From: Lanius collurio
Lineage: Eukaryota > Chordata > Aves > Passeriformes > Laniidae
Reading direction: 5' to 3'
Assembly (NCBI GenBank): GCA_020086605.1
Contig: JACBWW010000012.1
Coordinates: 18,473,753-18,537,752 of the forward strand
Length of the DNA: 64,000 bases
A model generated the notes under the pieces. That model ran no database searches, was not told the DNA's origin, and saw only the letters and a program-made list of their open reading frames with translations. This document shows positions 51,528 through 63,000 of the stretch, piece by piece (the first letter of the stretch is position 1; each line of letters starts with the position of its first letter). A program made the position numbers and the translations under genes.

Positions 51528-52035
51528 ACAGAATCATAGAATGCTTTGGGTTCACAGGGACCTTAAAGATCATTTAGTTCCACCCTCCTGCCATGGACAG
51601 GGACACCTCCCACTAGACCAAGTTACTCAAAGCCCCATCCAACCTGGCTTTGAACACTGCCAGAACTGGGCACCCACAACTTCTCTGGACAACCTGTTCC
51701 AGTGCCTCATCACCCTCACAGCGAAGAATATTTTCCTAATAATTAATATTAACCTACTCTCAGTTTGAACTCGTTCTCCCTTGTCCCGTCACTACAAGCA
51801 CTTGTAGGCTCCCTTCAGGTATTGGAAAGCCATAATTAGGGCACCCTAAAGCCTTCTCCAGGCTGAATAATCCAAATTCTCTCGGCCTTTCCTCATTGGA
51901 GAGGTGCTCCATCCCTCTAATTATCTTGGTGGCCCTCCTCTGAACCACCCCTACAGGTCCATGTCTTTCCCACACTGGAGACTGCAGAGCTGGATGTAGT
52001 ACTCCAGGCGGGGTACCTGTCACCAGAGTCTTTCA
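51528..52035 (-). mobile_element. CR1 LINE 3' fragment between LZTFL1 and AVL9
   Basis: Starts with the ACAGAATCATAGAATGCTTT tail and continues through about 500 bp of CR1 3' sequence in minus orientation. The minus strand still shows ORF2-like segments ([29 protein letters not shown]). It is interrupted by frameshifts. Confidence 0.92.
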
Positions 52036-55000
52036 CCTGGGTCAGCCAAAAAGTTTATAAAATGTGGAAAAACAACCTTGCATCACCTGAGTGTATGGAA
52101 AAAGTCTAACCATTTGCAGGTGGCCCAGCTGTATTGTACCCTGATTGCACCTCAGGAGAGGGTGAAAGTAATGTTAACAGAGCTTGGGATTTTCCAGTGT
52201 AAGTAAAAGGCACACTGAAATTATGGATTTTGTTCATTAATTGTCCTCAAGGCCTGCAGAAGGAGACCAGATCTGTCACAGCAGAGATACAATACTAGTG
52301 AGCCACAGAGGAAATGCTGATCATTGAACCTGTCCCATTACGAACAGGAAGAAGGGATGTAATGGCCTTCTCCCATGACACCGGTGGACACTCAAAAGCT
52401 GGTATCACCTTCCATATCTAGACAAGCAGTGAAAGCAGAGCACCAGAATGACACAGCTAAATGACTAATGGACCAGGAAGCAGCAAGCTGGGAAAAAGCC
52501 ATTTGGAACACACACAGGCAGGAGGGCTGCTGCACTTGGACAGCTCTTTCCATCCAGGCACTTCTGGAGCTGAGTAGCCCCAAGGGAAAACTGCCCTTCT
52601 TCCACAGTTTGAGAGGGAAAAACGGGATCCATTGCAATTTGCATTCCTCAACATTGTATTTGTCTTACTGACTACAGCCTGCAGTGCATTTTCATTAACT
52701 ACTGGCCCTAAAAGCAGCAGTGACCAATTTAGGATTAATGGGAGATTTTGAGTAAGCAGGTGTATTAGTGGCAAATCTAACTTAATTTCTATTTACTTCA
52801 GACACAATCAGGAACAAGTGACAAAATTCCATCAAAATCATCTGGATTGAGACAGATAAAGCCTGACTCCTTCCAAATCTGTTTCAGTAAACACAAGTCA
52901 CGGGTACAGTCTACATTCAACACGGGAGACTCAAGACATGTTTACAGGAGGCCCTGGAGCATGCCCTCAGGGAAGGACATCCAGGTCTGTCCTCAGAACT
53001 GAAAACAACATCCATGTGGCAATCAAGAGAGTGCAGAAAGACAGACCATATGCTCAAAAGGTTGTTCCTGAGCATAAGCAGCTCTAGAGTAGTTAAAACT
53101 GGCGTAAAAGACCTGGCAGGAGCTATGCTGTGCCTTGCTAGCTTGCATCTCTCTGTCCTCTGCTCCACCACATGGTACATCCTGGCAGCATCACTTCTTC
53201 AGATTCCTCAGCAAGGTGTGCAGAAAAAGGTGTTACCAACACACAGCAGGAAAAATGAGTATTGCCATGAGTGATGTTGACTGACAGCTTTTATGGGGAC
53301 TTTGTACAGCCCATCTAGGGTACTCATGGCATCAGAAACAGTGTTGGCATTTGGTTCGGCCAAAACATGTTCAACCATGGATTTCTCTCATTCCTTTTCT
53401 TCCACAGTTCTTAGGTATGGAGCTTGGAATGATTGTGCATGAATGGAATTATTGAGTGTTCAGCACCTGGAAGTGCTTACCTTGGCTGCTTCTGCACACT
53501 TGTTAGTGAAGAGACCCCAGTGAAATGAAGCACAAAAGAACAGAAGTGCGTGTATTGAAGTACCAGCCACAAAGATAGCAATCCCTGAATGGCCACAGTG
53601 TAACAAGAGAGAACAGCACAAAACACTGAAGAGATAAACCTCCCTTTCACTGATACCTTTGCCCCTACACTTCTGCCACTGCAGGGGCCAAGGGCAAATG
53701 AGATGCTGGGAAAAGGTGAAGCCAACAACAGGTGCCAAAGAACTGTCACACAGGATCAGACTAAAAAGAATTTTGTTTCCTGACTGTGGCAATAACCAGG
53801 AATATGAAAAGGAACAGAATGAGATACATGTGTATCCTATACGATTTGAGCCTTCACTATCATTTATCCTCCCAACTGAGTGGATCAGCAACTTTCTGAG
53901 CTGCCAGCCAAACCCAAACTGCAGTGGCTGATCAACATTCTGGAATATGTCTGCTTTCAATTTCTCTAGCCCACCTTCAAAGATACTTGTTGTCTGTCTT
54001 GACAACCACTGTGGGAATGTACCATATGCTCATTATTTCTTTTTGTTTAAGCCTTCAATCCGTTCCTGTCAGTGTTGTCTGGCTTTAGCTGTCTCCTGTA
54101 CTTAGTGCTATGTCAGTCTTGAAAAGGAGAAGAGGAGATAAGAGACCGTCCATGTCACATCTGCAGTGTGCATTAGGTTGTGATAAGGATTTTTGTGCTT
54201 GCTGTTGCCAACCTCCAGAGCTTCCACAAAAGACACCAGGGCAAAAATGGGGTTCTGAGGGAAACAGCACAGAATTACAAACAAAATTATCACCTTTCAT
54301 GGCTAATTTGGAGGGGGGAACATTTGGATCAGGAGCCCCAAAGAGCAGTGTCTACTTCACAAATAATTAACAGCTGCACCTGGGGCCTCAAGCTTCTCTC
54401 TGCTCCCCTCACAACCCACTGGAACAGATTGCTGCTTTACTACTCACAATCAATATTTTCTAAGGAAACAATTCTGACCAGTTACCTTCTTCAAACATGT
54501 CTCATCCAACCTGAAGAAGCAGGAGTTAGAGGTCTGTAAACCCTCCCATCCAAAGTGAGCAGGGACCCCAGGGCAGTGGGTTTACAGTGTTCAGGACAAG
54601 AGAGTATTTGTGTGGGGAGAACAGTCAGCATCTGAGCATCTGAGAGCAATATTTCTGTCATCCAGATCTAAGCCTCTTTAAAGTTGCAGGAGAAGATACA
54701 TTGCATTTGTGTCTGCAAATCTCCCTAACAATCCAAGCTCCCCTTTTGTGCTTGCACACTTGAGAGTCCTATCAATCTCATGAGAAAGATACCATCATTC
54801 CCACAGGAGCAAACGGAGTATTTTCCATGGGGAAGCCTGTTTGGAACACTGCCTCCTACATCATGGTGCCCTAATGCAACTAAATGTACAATTCAAATTA
54901 CATTTGGTCCTGTTGACTGCAAAAACCCCAGATTATTTTAATTTTCATGGGGAATTACTGCATTCATTTTGGATAAGAACTTCAAAGAAAACCTACTGCC

Positions 55001-56330
55001 ATCCAGAAGAAATTAGATACAAACCTCAGATCCATGCCAGGGTTTCATTTATGCTTTTCTTCAACAGAAATCAAAGGACATTTATTTTTTATTCATGTGC
55101 TTGTCTCCACAAATTCAGAGCTTTGTTCTTTAGGAAGCTGGGCTATACCTAACAAACAGAGGGGAACTATCAGCATGGGCACTGCTTAGCTCTGGTGTTA
55201 CCTCCAGACACAAACTGCCCAAGGAAAGGTTATCCATCTCTAGAAGTGTCACTGCACATAAGATGAGAACTCTGCATTATCGCTACAACTTGAAGAATGA
55301 CTAACAAATTACAATTACTATGGTAATGATATTGTAGCAGGTGGTTCTTAAGCAAAGTCTCTGAGTAACAGAAGAACTGCAGGGCTGAGTTTTCATTGCT
55401 ATTTGTTAGCTATGTGTGGAGAAAGAAAATTCCCTTAGGAAAATTTTGAGACTTTTCAGAGAGCTGTTTCATAGCAGCTCTCATTTGCCTTTCTGTCTCA
55501 TAAATACATGCAGTGTGAACTGTGAAAACAACACAGATGATGTCAACTAGTTTGTTTTCCTAGACCAGACTGATGTTGTCAGTTCAACATTTTTATTGCT
55601 TTAGCAGGAAAGAGAATTTCAAGCAGGAAAAAAAATAAATCTAATAATCTATTCAGAAAAGCCATAAGCCACCATTATCCAGTACTATCACTGAGATGCC
55701 TCTATAATGCATAATCCATAACAGTAAGACTGATGCCAGACTGCAGTTTCCTGAATGAATTGAGAATGAACCATAAACACTAGCATGCATCTTTTGGGGG
55801 ATATCTCATTACTGCAGGAGATAATGGCCAATATTGCATGCATTTTTCTTTTTAGAAATTATACTAAACTGTCAGTTACAGGCTAATACTAATAAGAAAC
55901 CATTCCTTTGCCAGAAGGACTGCGCCTTGGAGCTTATCCTGTGTTCCCTGAAGTATACTTTTTCTGTAATGGCACTTCCATTGAATCTGAAAAACAATAT
56001 GTGATTACATGCTGTATTGTTATAATTTGAGCCCCTGGGTACCGTGTTAGTGATAAGATTTTCTTTAAGCACTATTCTTTTATAGTTCTTTCAAAAAGAT
56101 TATCTTCCTTTAATTTCCACAGAGAGTCTTAATTATTAAGAGTACAGCCTCTACCAAATGCTGTTGATTCAAGCAGTCAGAATTGAATCATAACAAAGGT
56201 TAAAGAGGGAGCATGGAGTGAGTGCAGTAAGATACAGTTTTAAATTTTTTTTTTCTGTCACACTAAATTTGCCTGTGCTCTTGGACAAGTCTTTGAACTG
56301 TCTGCTTTCTAGGGTATGCTAAGACATATT
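52036..56330. other. Intergenic interval upstream of AVL9
   Basis: No intact gene. It holds the decayed PDE1C-like exon at 54103-54254 and otherwise unremarkable AT-rich sequence. I looked for LSM5 exons on the minus strand, expected head-to-head with AVL9 in mammals, and saw none. Confidence 0.5.
54103..54254 (-). pseudogene. PDE1C: Orphan, decayed PDE1C-like catalytic-domain exon
   Basis: The minus strand reads ALVSFVEALEVGNSKHKNP and then YHNLMHTADVT, which is the start of the PDE1 catalytic domain. The ALVSFVEALEVG and NLMH spellings fit PDE1C better than PDE1A or PDE1B as I recall them. A usable acceptor (TTTCCCTCAG) precedes 54254. Damage: the Gln of DVTQTV is Trp, the following His is Ser, and after YLL a pyrimidine-rich insertion of about 10 nt shifts the frame to a stop at 54108; the other frame then resumes with KTD(I)A, like the KTGVA exon end. 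No neighbouring PDE1C exon was seen. PDE1C and AVL9 are neighbours on human 7p14.3, so this may be a relic of that linkage or a stray copy. The catalytic pocket cannot form from this piece. Confidence 0.75.
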
Positions 56331-56706
56331 TATAGAATCATCATCAAGGTTGAAAGAAACCTTTTAAGATCACCCAGTCTGGCTGTCCATCCAGCACTGC
56401 CACTCTAACACCTAAACTACATCACCCAGAGCCAGCAGCCTCGTAGACACCCCAGGGATGGTGACTCCACCGCCTCCCTGGGCAGCCTATTCCAATGTCT
56501 GACCACCCTGACAGTGAATTTTTTTTCCCAATCTGAACCTCCCCACTCTCATCTTACAGCCATTTTCTCTTGTCCTCTACTGCAGGCCTGGCAGAAGAGA
56601 CCGGCCTCCACCCGGCCACAGCCTCCTTTCGGGTACTTGTAGAGATCGATGAGGACCCTCTGAGCCTCCTCTTCTTGGAGGTTTAGCCCCTTGAGTAAAG
56701 AAGCCT
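56331..56706 (-). mobile_element. CR1 LINE 3' fragment upstream of AVL9
   Basis: Begins TATAGAATCATCATCAAGGT and continues with the blocks CCAGCACTGCCA, CCCCAGGGATGGTGACTCCA, GGCAGCCTATTCCAATG and AGAGATCGATGAGG, which belong to an avian CR1 subfamily different from those at 49641 and 51528. Minus orientation, ending about 150 bp before the AVL9 CpG island. Confidence 0.9.
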
Positions 56707-56859
56707 CACCTTGATTTTTTCCTCAGTTTTAACCTTCAGCAACCAACCTGACTAAACTGAACTGAAACAACTCCCAGGCTTCTTTTTTGGGCTGCCATTA
56801 ACCTATACGACCTGGACTCACCGATCGCAGAGGTCTTTCCCACCCCAGCTTATCCGTAG

Positions 56860-57480
56860 TTTATCCCGCCCGGGCGGGGCGGGAGCAAGGCGGTGCTGCG
56901 GGCCGTGCCCGCCCTCCCGGGCCGGGCGGTGCGGAAGCGCAGGCTGCCGGGGCTGCGTCCCCGCCGGACCCCGGGGGGCGGAGCGAGAGCCCGGGCACAG
57001 CGGCATCCTCCGGCGCGGCCATCGCCGGGCTGCTCCATGGAGAAGCGGGGCCCGGTGCTGCACATCGTGGTGGTGGGCTTCCACCACAAGAAGGGCTGCC
57101 AGGTGAGGGGGCGCGGGTGTCCCTCGACTCCTGCCTCTCCGCCCCGCTCCTGCGCTTCCTCCCGGCCCTCCCTCGGTCCCCTCCCCCGCGCCGAGCGGCG
57201 CCTGCCCGGCTGCGAGAGCTGCTGCGGGAGGGGCGCGTCCGGCGGGGCCGAGGGGCTTCGCTCCAGTCAGGGGGCGGTGAAGGAGGGGCTGGGAGCCGGC
57301 GAGGCCCCGCTTGGCCGCGGCCTCCCCTGGCCGGGGATGCCTGGCCGTGACTCGGCTCTCCCCGGGCAGTTCGTGGTCATGGAGCTGCCTCCATTCCCGC
57401 CCCGCCTCGGCGCTCCCGCCGGGAGCGAGGCGGAGCGAGGGCTGGTGGGGTGAGCTCCTGGGATTGAGGGACGGCGGCGC
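56860..57480 (+). promoter_or_regulatory. AVL9: CpG-island promoter of AVL9
   Basis: About 600 bp of CpG-dense sequence centred on AVL9 exon 1, with GC-box-like CCCGCC and GGGCGGGG motifs near 56865-56885 and no TATA box. Open frames on both strands through the island are composition artefacts. Confidence 0.8.
57037..57102 (+). CDS. AVL9: AVL9, late-secretory-pathway DENN-related protein, exon 1 only
   Basis: The start codon at 57037 in a CTCCATGG context opens MEKRGPVLHIVVVGFHHKKG and two more codons (Cys-Gln), then a GTGAGG donor after 57102 in phase 0. The VLHIVVVGFHHKKGC run is the hallmark N terminus of AVL9, where it forms the first strand of the uDENN/longin-like module. The human protein has about nine more residues between MEK and RGP. 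Family role, from yeast Avl9 and human studies: post-Golgi secretion and cell migration; biochemical activity is not settled. The next exon (expected to start VEFSYPP) was not found before the window end, so intron 1 exceeds 6.8 kb. Confidence 0.92.
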
Positions 57481-58754
57481 ACGCCGTGGTACTGTATCTG
57501 TTCGGAGTCCTGCGTGCTTAATACGTTCAGACACAACTCTGAGGAAAAAAAAAACCCAAATGGTGGTTTAATCTACCTTCCTCTCTGCCTGCCGGCCCAG
57601 CAGTGAGTGCGCACAGGTACATCCTGTACCAAAGAGCCTCAGGGTAACAAGCCCACCCTGGATTTAAGTTTTCTTTGCTTGTCTCTTCCCTGTTTTCATA
57701 GATGCTTGACTGCTTCGTGTGGCCTGTAAGGTAGAAGGATTTTATGTCATGTATTTCATAGCTGTTTAATGCTCAGATTGTTTTAAATCTCTTTTAAGCC
57801 TTGAAGTAGGAGATGCGGTTGCCCAGCTGGGCTGCCCACACAATTGCTTTGCTGTGACAAGAGCAGATAGACATAATGTTGGATTTCCAGTGAGTCTTTT
57901 TCCATTGCAAATTCTTGGCCTTTATAAAAATTGCCAAGACTCTAATGGACGTTATGGTTATTTTTATACAGGAGTTGATCTGACATAAACACATTCCATA
58001 CAAGGTATCTGAGAATTAAATTATTGCTTCAGCAAAAAATCCCAGCACAATACCTCAGAGGCTAAGGTACAATAACTCAATTTCTGAAAGATGTGCATGG
58101 TTTTCCAAGGCATCCTTTCTCCTCAGGGTTCACATGTGATTGTTCACAGGATCAGTTCCTGTGAAGTAGTTAGATCATCTGGGTTCTGAGGTTTGTGCTA
58201 TTTATCAGGTACCTTCTTGTCAAACACTGTTAAAAGGTGAGCCTTAGTTGGGTATCTGTAGGAGGAGGAGCCCTCTTCTTGTTGTTTACCTCTTGGAAAA
58301 GACCTAGGCTTTTGTTTCTTCTCTTCTTCTGGAGTGTGTATTTATTTTCTTGTACATTAAGCAATGTTGATGGAAGGCAAAAAAAGAACAAAAAACCCAA
58401 ACAACCCCCCAATAAATTAGTAGCAGTGAATTTTATTTCGTTGTGAGTGAAATGTTTGTAGAAGTACATTTTGAGGTGTTGTCAAAAATTAGGTCGGATA
58501 CCTCTGAAGTTTTCTTTATCTCAAGAAATGACCTGGAGGAGCTGGAGAGGAATGCAGTTTGGGAAGGGGACAGGGTAGTTGAGTCACAGGGAGAAGAACT
58601 GCAGGAATAGAATGACAGTCAGTAGAGCCACAACCAGCAAGGCTGCCCAAGAGAAAGCTAAACAGACATCTAATTTTAAATGTGTCCTACCTCTGACTTA
58701 GCATATTTTTTACTGAACTATGGAAAACGTTTCCTGAAAGAACTCGAGGCAAGG

Positions 58755-59290
58755 AGCTGCACAGCTATAGCCTAATGAGTTTGACATCAGTCGTATGCAA
58801 GACTCTAGAGAATTTTTGAAGGGAAGAATTAATTAACAACATGAAACTAAGTAGACTGAGTCCTATGTGCATTTGCTAAAGATAGATCATGCCTGACTGA
58901 CCTGCATCTTTTATATGAATAAGTGATTGAATTCCTTTCTCTGTGAAAGAAATGGAGTAGCTCTAATCTGCTGGGAACTTGATAATGGATCACACTTATT
59001 TTTAAGGGAGAGATACAGGAGAATTAGTGCAAGAGCTGATACTTTGCTAAAGAGTAATATGAAGGAGAGGAAGCAGAATCAGATTTGAGTCAGAAGAGGA
59101 ACTATTGGTTTGAAAGGTACTTGCAGAAGTGTTTCTTGAGATTGAAAGTGGTGCTGGTATTGTTTACACCATAAAATTGAACTATGATAAGCAAACTTGG
59201 GGAATCAGTGTTTCAAAGGAAAACTGGAAAGTCATGCAAGAGCTAGACAACGAGGAATGCTGTATTTATAGAAATGAGGTGCATTACGAA
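58755..59290 (+). mobile_element. Ancient LINE relic (CR1/L3-like reverse-transcriptase region)
   Basis: The plus strand reads a decayed reverse-transcriptase segment: YSLMSLTSVVCKTLENF, like the Y-R-P-x-S-L-T-S-V-V-x-K-x-L-E block of CR1/L3 ORF2, then a CLTDLHLLYE-like segment. Many stops and frameshifts. Only the first 200 bp are convincing, and the right edge is a guess. Confidence 0.5.
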
Positions 59291-59827
59291 GTTGTGCCAT
59301 AGGAATGAATAATAACTATAAGCTTGGGAATTGACACGAGGAAATGTCTGGAAAAGAAATGAGACTCCATGTGATCAAAGCCTTGATCACCAAAGCAGTG
59401 TGATTTGAGGGCAAGAATGACAATGAGTATAATACTATTGTCTGATGCTTATCGATGCATATAAATTCTGATCCACTTTTCAGAAAAAGGAATTCCTATT
59501 CTCTCTTCCAGAATAGGATGAGATAGTTCCTGGGCAGTCTGTATTCAAGGAGAATGTAGAAGAGCTTCCCTAGGCAGGCTAACAAAGTAGGTTTTGAGGC
59601 TGTATTCACCTCTGTAAGTACAGGAACGTTCTTCCATTTTTCTCTCTTGTCTCTTCACAACTAGAAAGCAGAGGCAGTTGTGTGGTAAGCAGAAATGGGG
59701 AACTGAGGTCACCAAAAAGCAAGCCTTGTTTTGGTGGGTTGCTTTTGAGGTAGTTGTTTCACGGGTTCTGTTTGCCAGGTGGACAGCTGCAGAGGACAGA
59801 TACACGGGCACAAGGAGAAGACCAGTG

Positions 59828-60025
59828 AGGGTGAATCACCTCTCTTGGCCTGTTGGCCACATTCCTTTGGATGCAGCCCAGGATGTGGTTGACTTCCTGG
59901 GTTGCAAGTGCATATTCCTGGCTCCTGTTGAGTTTTTCATCAACCATCACCTCCAAATCCTTCTTTGCAGTGCTGCTCTGCATGACCCCTAAGTATCCAT
60001 AATGGCCTTTGAGGTATTCATTTAA
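59828..60025 (-). mobile_element. CR1 LINE internal ORF2 fragment
   Basis: The minus strand reads KDLEVMVDEKLNRSQEYALA and NHILGCIQRNVANRPREVI, a well-known CR1 ORF2 region just upstream of the C-terminal part seen at 49641-50210. It lacks the 3' tail, so it is an internal piece left by deletion or rearrangement rather than a typical 5'-truncated insertion. Confidence 0.85.
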
Positions 60026-63000
60026 GCACTGCATTACATGTAGTTGTATTCCAAGAAACTGTTGGAAAGTCGAAAATGAAGAGGAAAAAACAGCTGTTTA
60101 ATCTAAATGAGTGTTGGTACAAGAGCCAGTGGATATGAACTGTGTGAGGATGTCCTGCAATCCTAAAACTGATGTGTGGAAAAGCAAGGGTCCAAAAGTA
60201 GTGCTCAAGTGGACGTCACTCAGTGTGAATTTAGAAAGCTTGAGAGATCATAGATGTAGGCTGCCTGTCATAACAGGAATCAGCATGGTTTGCTTGAGAA
60301 GGCTCCTTTCTGTTTCTTTCTCACTTCTTTTCTTTGTAGTCTTACTAGGAAATGCATGTGGAGTTAGGATTTTCTATGGATTTCTTGATGCCAGAAGCTG
60401 CCTTTACTTCTGAAGCTTCATCCCTTGAAATGTACAGCTTTTCCTGTTGATTAATTCCTAGGATAAGAAATGTGTAACATGCAAAAGACTTTCATGTGCA
60501 GTTTGGAAATGTATGGGAATATCTTTTTCTTTCACAGACTTGAAAAACAATCCATATGCATTTATTTTTGAAAGAGAAGGAGAGTCAGAGAATCTCTTTC
60601 TGTGTGCCTTTGGATTGGGAATATGAGCACCACAATTGTTCCTCATGCTCCTTCGAAGGGCTGACTATTTAACTGGGAGTCCTTTTGCTGGAATAAGAAA
60701 CAAAGTGAAGTTTTGCCATATGTACATAGTTTAGTCTGGGGATCCAGTTTCCCAGGCAATTGTTAAAAGCCTGGGAGTTGCCACTCACTATCATGAAGGC
60801 TTTGTGTTATCTGAAAACTAAAGCACTAAAAATTGTGGACACATTGAGAGGAGGTTTTTCTCTATCAGGTGTGGAGTAGACTTTTGGAGAACCTGCAGGC
60901 TTTTGTTTGTCTACATGAGCAGATTGCCACCCTGTTTCTCTAGGCCCCTTAGTTACTGAGTTAACTGTGAATCCAAGGAGATATGCAGAAAGTGCTGGTT
61001 GCTGTCTCTTTTTGCTAAGGATTAGAGGTAGTGATGGCAGTGTCCAGAGAATGGGAGGAGAAACTTGGCTGCAAACTACTAGGTCCACCAAGTATTTGAC
61101 ACACTTTCAACAGGCCCATTAAGGAAGGGAATGGCAATTGGCAGGATGCAGGCATGGTGACTGGTTTCTTGGCTTTGTGTGTGCTGGCTGACTTATTATG
61201 GGAACCCTGCTCAGTGAGTCATTAAATAGGAAATGTCCCTCAGTGGGCAGAAATCATGGGCAGTATGCATTAAATCATGATTTTCATGAATTTGAAATGA
61301 AATGACAAACATTAAAAATTCTAATTTTGATCTCTCTTTGCTATGGATAAGTGGAGTGGCCTCAGGAAAAAGTAACAGCAAACACAGTGTAGTAGCACAA
61401 ACTCTTTCCTATTAATGTAACACACACAATTTTGGTGCAGTAGGATTTCCACACACTTCTCAGGCTCTGCAGAACTCAGGGCACAAAAGCATTGGGGCAC
61501 AAAGTGGCAAAAAGGGAAATCTGCCACAGAAATGGTCTGATGTGTTTTGGAGTGTCTGTACTCATTACCTACTGCATCAGGTTCTGTTGATCTGCTTCAG
61601 TGTAGAGTGGTAAGACTTGGACTTCAGGGCCATTTGTGCATTTATTCGGGAGCAGCTGGTAACACATTCCTCAGTAGTTTTGAGGAACTATAGTAGTAAA
61701 TGACTGGTGATTTCAGAGCAAGAAAGGGGAAAGCTTTTTTTCAGAATCATGAAACACTTTCTCTCAATACAAGTGAATGATAAAGCACTTAATTTGCCTT
61801 ATAACACTTTAATTTTTGAAAGCATTAACTGGTGTGAAAGGTCCTTGCCTACCTTATAATAGAAGCCTCTAGCAAATATGTAACCTGAACAGACCTTGAC
61901 TAGCAGATGTAAGTTGTGTTGAAAATAAGGGGAAAGACCTTTACTTTATAGTGAAGGTATAAGACTGAAAGTCCTGAGGTGCAGTTCTCCAGTAATGATT
62001 ACGTGTGCTGTGACCGTCGCTTGAGCTCTGTCTCCAAGCTTTATTTGCATTGGGAAGCAGAGAGATAATAGTCTCTGAGGGTGTAGGAAGGCTTAAAATA
62101 TCACAAGTACTCTGGAAATAATTCACTTTGAAGGCAGAGTTAAAATGAGAACTGATGTATTTATAAAGGAGAGGACGGAAACATTTCAGCAAAGCTGGAA
62201 AAACTTGCGGGTAGGAGAGCTAGGCACAAGACCCTGTAAACTCCCTGGCTGGTTGCTGGTGAAGTGCATGGTCCTTTTGGTGATGCAATGCCTGACTTGC
62301 CACAACAATCCCCACCTTCTCCTGATGCTGCAAAGCTTCTAAGGTAATCACATCTGAGTGAACTTGGGCCCTGGGTCACCACCAGTGAGGCCACACAGAA
62401 TCTCACTTCATCTGGGGCAAGGCCCAGCTTTTCTGCACTCAGTGTCCTGAGCAGTTGTGCACATCACTGCTGACCTTGTGCAGCAGGTGACCATTGTCTC
62501 ATGAATCCTCTAAAGAGCTTAAAATTATTACACATTACTCTTGGCTCTCTTTAACATATGCATTTCTTACTGTGTTGTGGAAAAAAAATCAAATTGTGAG
62601 TGGTAAGGAAAGTGAGGAAGTGTGTCCTGGAATGCTCACACTGCTGATCAGTTTTGTTTGCCTTTGTTTGATCTGTGAAATAATGGCAGTATATCTTGAC
62701 CCACTTCTCTGTACTTCTGTGGAGGATGACATTTCAAACTCCCACAGACATGGGAGTGGATTACTGTAAATACCAAAAGGCATATTTCCATGGAATCCCA
62801 AAGTTTGCCATAAGGCTCTTCAAGGTAGTGAACTTTATAATGTAGATGTGATGCCTCCTTGCTCCAAAGTAGAGTCTAAGTGCTTGTCTGTATGAGACTG
62901 TTTTTGTGTGCACTGTGCCTGAAGACCAAATCCCCCTTTTTTGCCTGACCAGGGGTTTTCTTTCTGGCCTGAAAAGGAAACCTAAGATCAGGAGTGAAAC

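Noticed and set aside
53460..54005. 181-codon minus-strand frame between LZTFL1 and AVL9
   Set aside because: Cys- and Ser-rich with no recognisable domain, no splice context, and not continuous with the PDE1C-like exon; probably chance.
56818..57534. 238-codon open frame on the minus strand across the AVL9 CpG island
   Set aside because: GC-rich sequence has few stops. The residues are low-complexity (Pro, Arg, Gly, Ala) and the frame is antisense to the well-supported AVL9 exon.
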